From NCBI GenBank assembly GCA_964012875.1, contig CAXGUU010000015.1, positions 1 to 22,825 of the forward strand: a DNA stretch of 22,825 nucleotides, written 5' to 3'. This DNA is from CAXGUU01 sp964012875. Lineage in GTDB: Bacteria; Pseudomonadota; Gammaproteobacteria; Ga0077536. Numbering within the stretch: the first letter of the stretch is position 1; every line of letters begins with the position of its first letter. This document shows, in pieces, positions 1 through 7,274 of the stretch. The translations under genes were made by a program, and so were the position numbers. Under the pieces are notes generated by a model. The model made no database searches. It was not told where the DNA came from and saw nothing but the letters and a program-made list of their open reading frames with translations.

Positions 1-1
1 C

Positions 2-1057
2 GGCGGTTCAATCGCGTGGGTCGACAAGGGCGGCATGTTACGGGTAGGGCCGCAAAGCGCCGGCGCGCGCCCGGGGCCAGCTTGCTATCAGCGTGGCGGC
101 ACGGCGCCGACCGTAACCGATGCAAACCTGGTGCTGGGCCGAATCAATCCGGACCATTTCCTGGCCGGTGAGATGCCCTTGTCGTTCGAAGCGGCCGAGC
201 AGGCGCTCGCCAGTGTGGCCGAACCATTAGGTATGACGAATCGGGCACTCGCGCTCGCCATTGTCCGCATCGTTAACACCAACATGGTTGGCGCCTTGCG
301 CACGGTTCTGGTGGAGCGCGGTCTTGATCCGCGGGAGTTCAGCTTGCTGGGCTTTGGTGGTGCGGGTCCGTTACATGCCGGTGAATTAATTGCGGAGGCA
401 GGTATTGGGGCCGCCGTCGTGCCCATTCACCCGGGGCAGTTTTCGGCACTCGGGTTTACCCTGGCCGATGCGCGCATCGACGGTGAGCGCACCGTCGACA
501 TGACTTCCGCGAGATTCGATGCAGCGCGCGCGCGCGATGTGCTCAGCGCGCTCGTCAGTAAAGCGGTGTCGGAGCTTGAGAACCAGGGTTACCACGAACA
601 GATTGTTCAGCGTGCCCTCGAAATGCGCTACTTGGGACAAAATTACGAACTTGAAATCCCGATCGAATTCGACGCTTTCACCGACGCCGAGGTCGATGGA
701 CTGTGGCTGGCTTTTCACCAGCGTCACGCGGCCCGTTTCGGTTTTGACATCCCCAACGAAGTGATTGAACTCACCACCATTAAGTGCACGGTTATTGCGC
801 CGACCGAGAAACCGCAGTTTGCACCGCTGAAGCCGGACCCGGGCGACGTGCCATGCACGAACAGAACCGTTGGATTCGAGCAGGGCGATCGTGAGACCGC
901 AGTCTACGAGCGCGCGAATCTGGGCCACGGGTTCACAGTCGACGGGCCGGCGCTCGTCGAGGAACCCGTATCCGTAACAGTCGTCGGCCCTGGTCAGAGG
1001 CTGAGCGTCAGTACCACCGGGCATTTGATCATTGAACCGCGAGGCAAAACATCATGA
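2..1057 (+). CDS. hyuA: Hydantoinase/oxoprolinase subunit A, C-terminal part (5' truncated by window)
   Basis: This is the C-terminal 351 residues of a HyuA-family subunit; the frame is open from base 2, so the start lies before the window and the first in-window ATG (base 35) is internal. Family hallmarks are visible: GGSIAWVDKGG followed by LRVGPQSAGARPGPACY and then TVTDANLVLGRI, the conserved core of HyuA, AcxA and 5-oxoprolinase proteins. Further on, FSLLGFGGAGPLHA is the second conserved glycine-rich stretch of the actin-like ATPase fold. Family members use ATP to activate a lactam, hydantoin or ketone for hydrolysis or carboxylation together with subunit B. The TGA stop overlaps the ATG of hyuB (ATGA at 1054), which indicates translational coupling. 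The substrate cannot be deduced; 5-oxoproline, hydantoin, caprolactam-like lactams and ketones are all handled by relatives. Confidence 0.93.
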   Translation, partial: GGSIAWVDKGGMLRVGPQSAGARPGPACYQRGGTAPTVTDANLVLGRINPDHFLAGEMPLSFEAAEQALASVAEPLGMTNRALALAIVRIVNTNMVGALRTVLVERGLDPREFSLLGFGGAGPLHAGELIAEAGIGAAVVPIHPGQFSALGFTLADARIDGERTVDMTSARFDAARARDVLSALVSKAVSELENQGYHEQIVQRALEMRYLGQNYELEIPIEFDAFTDAEVDGLWLAFHQRHAARFGFDIPNEVIELTTIKCTVIAPTEKPQFAPLKPDPGDVPCTNRTVGFEQGDRETAVYERANLGHGFTVDGPALVEEPVSVTVVGPGQRLSVSTTGHLIIEPRGKTS

Positions 1058-2772
1058 GCGACAGACAGATGGATCTCGTGACGATGAATATTCTCGAGAA
1101 CACCATGATCTCGGTGTGTCGCGAAATGGGTATCACGCTCATGAAGACTTCATATTCAACTATTTTCAACGAAGCCCTAGATTTCACCTGCGCCATGGCG
1201 TCACCTCAGGGTGAAATGATTGCGGTAGCCGAATTCTGCCCGGCACAGATTGGCGGCATGCCGTTGCTCATTCGCTCCTGCCTGCAGGAAATTCCGCTCG
1301 AGGAGATCGAACCGGGCGATGTCCTGGTCCACAACGATCCCTATCGCGGCGGTTTGCATACGCCCGAGCACACGTTGTTCTGCCCGGTGTACGTTGGGGA
1401 CGAGCTGGTTGCGTTCACGGTCGCCATCGGCCATGTCGCCGAGGTCGGTGGCATGGTGCCCGGTGGCTTTCCCAGCGAAGCGACCGAGATTTTTCACGAG
1501 GGTATTCGCGTACCGCCGGTCAAAATCAAAAAGCGCGGCGAAGATGTGCCGGAGGTATGGAAGCTGTGGCTCGCCAACGTGCGCACCCCGCGTTACAACT
1601 ACGGCGACATGCGCGCAATGATCGCGGGTGTCGAGCAAGGCGCGGCACGCATGCAGGAGGTTGTGAACAAACACGGTCTCGATGTTTTCCGCCAGACCGT
1701 GGGTGACCTGATGGACTATTCCGAGACCCGCATGCGGGCCGAAATATCGGACATACCCGACGGCCGCTACCAGTTCACCGACTACATGGACAACGACGGT
1801 GTCTCAGACTCCGAAATTCGTATCGAGGTGTGTTGCTACGTTCAGGGCGATCGCATCGTGGTCGACTTCAGCGGCAGTTCGCCGCAGGTCGCGGGGCCGA
1901 TCAATGCGACCCTGGGCGTTTCCTGGTCGGCGACCTATAACGCGCTGTTGCACATGACCGATGCCTCGATTCCGAAGAATTCTGGCTGTTTCCGTCCGGT
2001 CAAGGTCATTGCGCCGCGCGGCACGGTGGTCAATGTCGATTACCCGGCGCCTGAGGTCGGGGGCAACACCGAGGCGCACCCACGAATCGCGGGCGTCGTT
2101 ATCGGTGCGCTCGCCCAGGCCGCGCCCGATCGCGGCATGGCAGCCGAGGGCGGCACGCATCTGAACTTTGTTTTTGGCGGACACGATCACAAGAACGACG
2201 AGTACTTTGCCTGCTACGACATCGAAGTCGTTGGTTGGGGTGGCCGGCCATTCGCCGACGGCAACAATGCCACCGATTCCATCAATGGCAATTGCCGGGT
2301 GATGCCGGTTGAAGTGTTTGAAACACGTTACCCCTGGCTGACCGAAGAATACTGCCTCAGGCCGGATTCCGGTGGCGCCGGACAGTACCGCGGCGGACTC
2401 GGCACGCAAAAAACCTGGCGTTGCCTCGATGCCGAAATCAACTGCACGCAGTTAACCGACCGCCATGATCACCAGGCCTGGGGACTCGAAGGGGGGCAGG
2501 CGGGCGCGCCCGGCCAAACCCTGTTCCGGGCCGCCGAGACCAACGGCTGGAAAACGATGGTTGAAGCGTTCGACAAACGTTCAACCAGCAAGTGGTCGAA
2601 CGTGGTCGTGAAGCCCGGTGATCGGGTGCAGCTCTTAACGCCCGGCGGCGGAGGCTGGGGCAAGCCTGCCGACCGCAGCGTCGAGTCGATTGCTGAGGAC
2701 GTGCGTGAAGGCTGGATTACACCCGACGCCGCCAGTCGCGACTATCAGTTCAGCGGCAAAGAAGGAGAGTAG
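1054..2772 (+). CDS. hyuB: Hydantoinase/oxoprolinase subunit B
   Basis: 572 residues, within the normal size of free-standing HyuB subunits. HyuB partners HyuA and carries much of the active site that acts on the phosphorylated intermediate. Signature stretches are VHNDPYRGGLHTPEHT near residue 95, the IFHEGIRVPPVKI segment near 150, VDFSGSSPQVAGPINAT near 275, and a glycine-rich C-terminal YRGGLGTQK and LTPGGGGWGKP near 450 and 530. The start is fixed by the four-base ATGA overlap with hyuA. It ends four bases before the next start, with the SD-like GAAGGAG at 2761-2767 lying inside the hyuB coding region, so the small downstream gene appears translationally tied to it. It is a separate gene rather than a fusion, unlike the long one-chain 5-oxoprolinases. 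Confidence 0.95.
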   Translation: MSDRQMDLVTMNILENTMISVCREMGITLMKTSYSTIFNEALDFTCAMASPQGEMIAVAEFCPAQIGGMPLLIRSCLQEIPLEEIEPGDVLVHNDPYRGGLHTPEHTLFCPVYVGDELVAFTVAIGHVAEVGGMVPGGFPSEATEIFHEGIRVPPVKIKKRGEDVPEVWKLWLANVRTPRYNYGDMRAMIAGVEQGAARMQEVVNKHGLDVFRQTVGDLMDYSETRMRAEISDIPDGRYQFTDYMDNDGVSDSEIRIEVCCYVQGDRIVVDFSGSSPQVAGPINATLGVSWSATYNALLHMTDASIPKNSGCFRPVKVIAPRGTVVNVDYPAPEVGGNTEAHPRIAGVVIGALAQAAPDRGMAAEGGTHLNFVFGGHDHKNDEYFACYDIEVVGWGGRPFADGNNATDSINGNCRVMPVEVFETRYPWLTEEYCLRPDSGGAGQYRGGLGTQKTWRCLDAEINCTQLTDRHDHQAWGLEGGQAGAPGQTLFRAAETNGWKTMVEAFDKRSTSKWSNVVVKPGDRVQLLTPGGGGWGKPADRSVESIAEDVREGWITPDAASRDYQFSGKEGE

Positions 2773-2776
2773 GCCA

Positions 2777-3019
2777 ATGCGATTTGCCGAGAGCGGTTAT
2801 TACATCGAGAAATACGTCAAATGCGAAAACTGCGGCGTGCTGGTTTACCACGAAGGCGTCGAGCATCCGAACCTGTCGGACTCGGACGGCGTGTTTTGTT
2901 CGCAATGGTGCGTGGCCTGGTACGACGCGAAACAGCGCGGTGAAGAAAATCCTCAAGTGGGACTCGAGTTCGACGCTAAAGGAATTCACACCGCGCCGAC
3001 GCAAGGACGTAATCGATGA
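2777..3019 (+). CDS. 80-residue four-cysteine (zinc-ribbon-like) protein of the HyuAB operon
   Basis: A small acidic protein I do not recognise by name. Its clearest feature is four cysteines spaced C16-x2-C19-x21-C41-x3-C45, in KCENCGVLVY and FCSQWCVAWY, a pattern suited to one structural zinc site. The start at 2777 is chosen over an in-frame ATG at 2690 because that upstream part lies inside hyuB, and GAAGGAG at 2761-2767 sits about 9 bases before it. The last four bases overlap the next gene (ATGA at 3016). The tight packing between hyuB and a monooxygenase suggests a subunit or accessory of the HyuAB enzyme. Acetone and acetophenone carboxylases, which are HyuAB relatives, have a small zinc-binding subunit, so an analogous role is possible. 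That is inference from position and cysteines, not from an alignment. Confidence 0.85.
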   Translation: MRFAESGYYIEKYVKCENCGVLVYHEGVEHPNLSDSDGVFCSQWCVAWYDAKQRGEENPQVGLEFDAKGIHTAPTQGRNR

Positions 3020-4386
3020 ACAAGCGACGCATGCTCTTCAACGCCTTCACGATGAACTGCATCGTGCACCAGTCGCCAGGACTGTGGACTCGCGAGGATG
3101 ATCACATGGTCGACTACAAGGACGTTGACCACTGGCTCAGGCTTGCGAAGTTGCTCGAGCGGGGCCGCTTCGACGCCTTTTTTCTGGCCGATGTGTTGGG
3201 TACGTATGATGTTTTTACGGGTTCACCGGCGCCGTCTTTCGAAAACGCGATACAGGCGCCTGTCAATGACCCGATGCTGCTCATACCGGCCATGGCGACG
3301 GTCACCGAACACATCGGTTTTGGTTTCACCAGTTCAATCCTGCAGGTTCATCCCTACACCTTCGCGCGTTATATCTCGACCCTCGATCACCTGACCAGGG
3401 GCCGGGTGGCCTGGAATATCGTAACGTCCTATCTGGAGAGCACTGCTCACGGTCTGGGCATGCACGCCTTACCCGAACATGACGTGCGCTACGACATGGC
3501 CGACGAGTACTGCAATATCTGTTACCGCCTATGGGAAGACAGCTGGGCAGATGACGCGGTCTTAAACGACCGCAATGCAAAGCGCTACGCCGATTCATCG
3601 CGAATTCGAAAAATCGAATACGACGGCGAGCACTTCCGCATGCACGGCTACCACCTGAGCGAACCTTCTCCGCAGCGCACGCCCGTGCTCTTCCAGGCCG
3701 GGACATCAGATCGCGGTACTGATTTCGCTGCCGATCATGGCGAGTGTATTTTCGTTGTTGGTTCGCGCCCGGAGATCGATGGCAACTACATGAAGATCAT
3801 CCGGGAGAAGGCCGAAAAGCGCGGGCGCCGGCCGGAGGACATCCTCGGGTTCGCCTATATCAAGGTTGTACTCGGCGGCACTGAAACAGAGGCGAAGGCG
3901 CGCTACCAGGAGTACATGAACCAGGTCAGCTTTGAGGGCGCGCTGACCCTGATCGGTGGCTGGAGCGGCGTGGATCTGGATGGCCTCGAACCCGATCAGC
4001 CGGTGGAGTTCATCAAGACCAATGCTGTTCGCACCTTTCTGCAGAATTTCACCACTGCTGACCCGGGCCGCGAGTGGACGGTTGATGAAATCGTTCGCTA
4101 CGTCGCGATAGGCGGGCCCGGCCCGGTACTGGTCGGAACGCCGGAACAGATTGCTGATGAACTCGAACTCTGGGTCGATGCCGGCATGGATGGATTCAAC
4201 CTGTCGTATTCCCTCATGCCCGGCTCCTTCGAAGCCTTCATCGATGAAGTGGTCCCGATTCTGCAACAGCGCGGTCGCATGCAGCGGGAATACCGGGACG
4301 GCACAATTCGCGAAAAACTTTTTCCTCATATTGGCGCGCGCGTGCAGGCGCCACATCCGGCGGCAGCCTGCCGCCGACCGTGGTAG
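3016..4386 (+). CDS. LLM flavin-dependent monooxygenase, NtaA/SnaA/DszA type
   Basis: 456 residues, typical of the NtaA/SnaA/SoxA/DszA family of two-component monooxygenases, which use reduced FMN from a separate reductase and oxygen to attack N-, S- or C-containing substrates. Diagnostic segments are FNAFTMNC and HQSPGLW at the N-terminus, DPMLLIPAMA near 92, GRVAWNIVTSYLES near 130, the QAGTSDRGTDFAA phosphate-binding region near 227, and GPVLVGTPEQIADEL near 370 of the TIM barrel. It begins in an ATGA overlap with the small cysteine protein and is followed 28 bases later by the FAD oxidoreductase, so it is part of one operon. It is about two-thirds identical by eye to the protein at 7275-8654. 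No flavin reductase is encoded nearby, so reduced flavin must come from elsewhere. The C-terminal tail (PHPAAACRRPW) is poorly conserved. Confidence 0.92.
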   Translation: MNKRRMLFNAFTMNCIVHQSPGLWTREDDHMVDYKDVDHWLRLAKLLERGRFDAFFLADVLGTYDVFTGSPAPSFENAIQAPVNDPMLLIPAMATVTEHIGFGFTSSILQVHPYTFARYISTLDHLTRGRVAWNIVTSYLESTAHGLGMHALPEHDVRYDMADEYCNICYRLWEDSWADDAVLNDRNAKRYADSSRIRKIEYDGEHFRMHGYHLSEPSPQRTPVLFQAGTSDRGTDFAADHGECIFVVGSRPEIDGNYMKIIREKAEKRGRRPEDILGFAYIKVVLGGTETEAKARYQEYMNQVSFEGALTLIGGWSGVDLDGLEPDQPVEFIKTNAVRTFLQNFTTADPGREWTVDEIVRYVAIGGPGPVLVGTPEQIADELELWVDAGMDGFNLSYSLMPGSFEAFIDEVVPILQQRGRMQREYRDGTIREKLFPHIGARVQAPHPAAACRRPW

Positions 4387-4414
4387 CTGGTGCCGGCAGT
4401 CTGGTCCGGGTCAC

Positions 4415-5827
4415 ATGTCGGAAACCATTCCACGCAGTTACTGGTTGAATGAAGCCTTAAATGCCGAGGGCAGCTCGCCAATCTGGCCGCTGGACGAAAG
4501 CATCAAGGTCGACGTTTGTATCGTTGGCGGTGGGTTCACCGGCTTGTGGACCGCCATTCATCTGAAAGGCCTGGAGCCGTCCCTGGACATCGCGTTGATC
4601 GAGCGCGATGTGTGCGCGTCGGGTGCCAGCGGTCGCAACGGTGGGTTCCTGGTGTCGTGGTGGGCGAAGTTCCAGACTCTCGCGAAGATCTGTGGGACCG
4701 AGGAAGCGCTGCGTCTGGCGCGTGCTGCCGATCAGGCCATCACAGACGTCCTCGATTTCTGCGCCACGGAGAATATAGATGTTAAGGCGCGTTGCGACGG
4801 TTGGCTGTGGGCCGCGACCAGCGACGCGCAAGTCGGTGCCTGGCAGGAAACCATCGATGCGATCGCCAAAGCCGGCGAATCCCCTTTCGCCATGTGGTCC
4901 TCCGAGGCGGTGGCCGCGCGATCCGGGTCGGCCGTCCATCGTGCCGGTATCTTCGAAGCGGGTCCGGCGTCTTTGCAACCGGCGATGCTCGGTCGTGGTT
5001 TGCGGCGCGTGGCCATCGAACGCGGCGTGAGGATTTACGAGCGCACGCCCATGCAGGACATCGGGTTTGGCGTACCCGCGGTCATCGGTACGCCGCGTGG
5101 ACAGGTCATCGCCGACCGCGTGGTCATTGCAATGAATGCCTGGGGCGCACGTTTCGCGCAAATCCGGCAATCGATTGCCGTGGTATCCGGCGATATCGTC
5201 ATGACGCCGCCCATCGGCGAACAGCTGGAGCAGATCGGCTGGAACGACGGCCTAGGCATCTCCGACGGCCGTGCGTTGGTGCATTACTATCGCACCACGC
5301 CGGATGGCCGTGTTGTCTTCGGCAAGGGCGGCATGTGCGGTGAGTTCTGTTACGGCGGCAATGTCGGCGCCCAGGTCGAAGGCAAATCGAGTATCGCAGC
5401 AGCGGTCATGCAGGCATTTCGAAGGACGTATCCCATGCTCGAGGATGTCCCGATGGCGTCCAGCTGGCGCGGACCGGTGGATCGTTCCCAGTCGGGTCTG
5501 CCGGTGTTCTGGCACCTGGGTCCGAATGCGAACATCCACTACGCGGTAGGATTCTCCGGCAACGGGGTCGGCCCGTGCCACGTCGCCGGCAGGATTCTGG
5601 CGAGCCTGACACTTGAACGCAAAGACGAATGGTCCGAGAGTCCACTGGTGCGACCGCCAACCCGGGATTTCCCGCCCGAGCCCTTCCGCTACGTCGGCTC
5701 GCGCCTACTGCGCCGAGCATTGATCGCGGCGGACACGGCCGAAGATGAAGGCCGACCAGTGCCCCGGGCCGCGCGTTTCATGGCGCGCTTCGCACCCACC
5801 GGGGTGTCGCCTTTCAAAGTTGACTGA
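4415..5827 (+). CDS. FAD-dependent oxidoreductase, DAO family (amine/amino-acid oxidase-like)
   Basis: 470 residues from the ATG at 4415. An open frame continues upstream to 4151, but that part overlaps the monooxygenase gene and lacks family features. The dinucleotide-binding motif VGGGFTGLWTA is at residues 37-47, followed by an acidic strand end (LIERD) and GASGRNGGF, the FAD pyrophosphate contact of the DAO/GlpD superfamily. A second conserved region, AVGFSGNGVGPCHVAGRILA near 380-400, closes the FAD site. Family members such as gamma-glutamylputrescine oxidase and sarcosine oxidase oxidise C-N bonds of amines or amino acids. It is the last gene of the tight operon, after a 28-base gap, and is followed by a hairpin. 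In this context it probably oxidises an amine intermediate of the pathway; the exact substrate is unknown. Confidence 0.9.
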   Translation: MSETIPRSYWLNEALNAEGSSPIWPLDESIKVDVCIVGGGFTGLWTAIHLKGLEPSLDIALIERDVCASGASGRNGGFLVSWWAKFQTLAKICGTEEALRLARAADQAITDVLDFCATENIDVKARCDGWLWAATSDAQVGAWQETIDAIAKAGESPFAMWSSEAVAARSGSAVHRAGIFEAGPASLQPAMLGRGLRRVAIERGVRIYERTPMQDIGFGVPAVIGTPRGQVIADRVVIAMNAWGARFAQIRQSIAVVSGDIVMTPPIGEQLEQIGWNDGLGISDGRALVHYYRTTPDGRVVFGKGGMCGEFCYGGNVGAQVEGKSSIAAAVMQAFRRTYPMLEDVPMASSWRGPVDRSQSGLPVFWHLGPNANIHYAVGFSGNGVGPCHVAGRILASLTLERKDEWSESPLVRPPTRDFPPEPFRYVGSRLLRRALIAADTAEDEGRPVPRAARFMARFAPTGVSPFKVD

Positions 5828-5870
5828 CACGCGCCCGACCTCGCCGCGGCATTCAGATTGCAGTGCCTGC

Positions 5871-5893
5871 CCGGGCTCTTGATCGATGCCCGG
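5871..5893. terminator. Small hairpin downstream of the Hyu operon
   Basis: A perfect 6-bp inverted repeat, CCGGGC (5871-5876) and GCCCGG (5888-5893), with an 11-base loop, begins 44 bases after the stop of the FAD oxidoreductase gene. There is no T-run, so it is not a classical intrinsic terminator. It could stabilise a 3' end or be chance in GC-rich DNA. Confidence 0.25.
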
Positions 5894-5949
5894 TTGGCCA
5901 CAAAGTGTCGTAGTCTTAAAGCATTCGAAAAGGGCAGGGGAGGAGCGCG

Positions 5950-7029
5950 ATGGCTGACATCGGCTACGGTATTTTATTGGGCGATCTGACCATGACAGCG
6001 CGTGAGTGCACGCGGCTTGCACCCGAAGTCGAGGCGATGGGGTTTGATGCCATCTGGATGGCTGATCACCTGATCGACATCGACGGCGCTGTCGCTGACC
6101 CCTATGCGCTGTTCGGTTATTTCGCGGCGGTGACCGAGAAACTGTTCTTTTGCGCGGCGGTATCCGATTGCCAGCGAATTCATCCTGCGAAGATGGCCCA
6201 CATCGTCGCCACGCTTGACGAGATCAGTAATGGTCGCGTCGGACTCGGTATCGGGGCCGGTGAGGCGATGAACACCAGACCGTTCGGATTGCCGTTCGAA
6301 GACGAAGCGAAAGTGCGCCTGGATCGATTGCGCGAGTACATTGAAGTGGTCAAACTCATGTGGTCGTCGAGCGCCGAGCGGCCGGTGAGTTTCGAAGGTC
6401 AACACTACCGACTGGATCAGGCGTGGATGGATCAGGTCGTCGTCGCCGATCCGCACCCGCCTGTTCATGTCGGCGCGCTGGGATCAAATCGTGCGCTACG
6501 CATTACCGCTGAGCTCGGTGACGGCTGGATGCCTTTCGTCAGCACGCCGGCCTATTTCAGGAAACGCCTCGACTACCTGACAGCGCATGCGACCTCGGTT
6601 GGTCGCGATCCGGCCACCATAGAACCCAGCGTATGGGTGTACCTCGACATCACTGACGACCGCGAGTACGCCGATGCCATGTTGAAAGAACTCGCGGTGT
6701 TCACCCTGGCCGAGCGCGGCAGCCTGAAACATTCAGGCTTTGATCTGTCACAGCTGCCTTCTGACGTGTTCAATTTTTCACGCCTGGTGATCAGTGACGA
6801 CGAGACCATTAATCGGTTGGCTGAAGCAGCCGCGAATGTCCCCATGGATGTCGTTCGTGATATGCATGCCGTGGGTAGTCCGGCGGAAGTTACCGAATTA
6901 CTGAACCGCATGATCGGTGCCGGCGTGCGCCATTTCATCCTCAATCCCTGCGGTAGTGCAGATGTGCTTCAGACCATGCGCCGTTTCACTGAGGAGGTGC
7001 GTCCCAAGCTGAAGTCAGTCAGCGGCTGA
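5950..7029 (+). CDS. LLM class oxidoreductase, F420-dependent reductase/Mer-like subfamily
   Basis: 359 residues with the TIM-barrel fold of the bacterial luciferase superfamily. The order of motifs fits the subgroup that includes methylenetetrahydromethanopterin reductase: GFDAIWMADHL near 33, a hydrophobic strand with an SDCQRIHPAKMAH turn near 75-85, the LDEISNGRVGLGIGAGE loop near 92-108, and HVGALGSNRALRITAELGDGWMPF near 175-198. Such enzymes use F420 or FMN; members in proteobacteria may use FMN, so the cofactor is left open. GGGGAGGAG at 5938-5946 is a good ribosome-binding site for the ATG at 5950. It lies 122 bases after the Hyu operon and 245 bases before the next gene, so it may have its own promoter. 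It is distinct in sequence from the NtaA-type neighbours. Confidence 0.88.
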   Translation: MADIGYGILLGDLTMTARECTRLAPEVEAMGFDAIWMADHLIDIDGAVADPYALFGYFAAVTEKLFFCAAVSDCQRIHPAKMAHIVATLDEISNGRVGLGIGAGEAMNTRPFGLPFEDEAKVRLDRLREYIEVVKLMWSSSAERPVSFEGQHYRLDQAWMDQVVVADPHPPVHVGALGSNRALRITAELGDGWMPFVSTPAYFRKRLDYLTAHATSVGRDPATIEPSVWVYLDITDDREYADAMLKELAVFTLAERGSLKHSGFDLSQLPSDVFNFSRLVISDDETINRLAEAAANVPMDVVRDMHAVGSPAEVTELLNRMIGAGVRHFILNPCGSADVLQTMRRFTEEVRPKLKSVSG

Positions 7030-7130
7030 CTGTTGCCTAGGCCCTGGCACGGTCCGTTTCGTCGCTCCGCTCGTGCGATACCGGCTAACCAATCGGGACG
7101 CCTCATCCGTTGTCGCTCCCCGGCCGTTTT

Positions 7131-7178
7131 AAGCGCTGCTGCAGGTGCTTCGGCCGCAGGAAACTCGGCTGAGCGCTT
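7131..7178 (+). promoter_or_regulatory. Leader hairpin that competes with a downstream terminator-like hairpin
   Basis: AAGCGCT (7131-7137) and AGCGCTT (7172-7178) form a perfect 7-bp inverted repeat around a 34-base loop containing further short pairings (CTGC with GCAG). Its right arm shares bases 7173-7178 with the left arm of the terminator-like stem at 7173-7206, so the two structures exclude each other. This layout resembles an antiterminator/terminator pair, but folding energies were not computed. Confidence 0.3.
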
Positions 7179-7212
7179 CCCGGCAGGCAATCTGGCGGAA
7201 AGGCGCTTTTTT
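7173..7212 (+). terminator. Terminator-like hairpin with T6 tract after the Mer-like LLM gene
   Basis: GCGC (7173-7176) pairs with GCGC at 7203-7206, and TTCC (7177-7180) with GGAA (7197-7200), leaving a 2-base bulge and a 16-base loop. It is followed at once by TTTTTT (7207-7212). It lies 144 bases past the stop at 7029 and just before the likely promoter of the next gene, so it may insulate the two transcription units. The loop is long, so efficiency is uncertain. Confidence 0.4.
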
Positions 7213-7234
7213 AGTCCTGATTTCTGTAGATAAT
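7206..7234 (+). promoter_or_regulatory. Candidate sigma-70 promoter for the second NtaA-type monooxygenase
   Basis: GATAAT at 7229-7234 matches the TATAAT consensus in five of six bases. A poor -35 lies in the T-rich stretch about 17 bases upstream. Transcription would start near 7241, giving a leader of about 34 bases that contains the GGGGAGAAGG ribosome-binding site before the ATG at 7275. This supports 7275 rather than the in-frame ATG at 7233 as the start. Confidence 0.4.
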
Positions 7235-7274
7235 GATGGTGTCAGTTAAGCTCAAAAGAGATCGGGGAGAAGGC

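Noticed and set aside
386..1024. 212-codon minus-strand open frame opposite hyuA
   Set aside because: It lies wholly antisense to a gene with clear family motifs and has no recognisable domain; high GC leaves long shadow frames.
4151..4414. Upstream in-frame extension of the FAD oxidoreductase by 88 codons
   Set aside because: It overlaps the monooxygenase coding region in another frame, and the dinucleotide-binding motif is already at a normal distance from the ATG at 4415.
7047..7076. GCACG/CGTGC inverted repeat after the Mer-like LLM gene
   Set aside because: Only five base pairs with a 20-base loop, below what I would call a structure.
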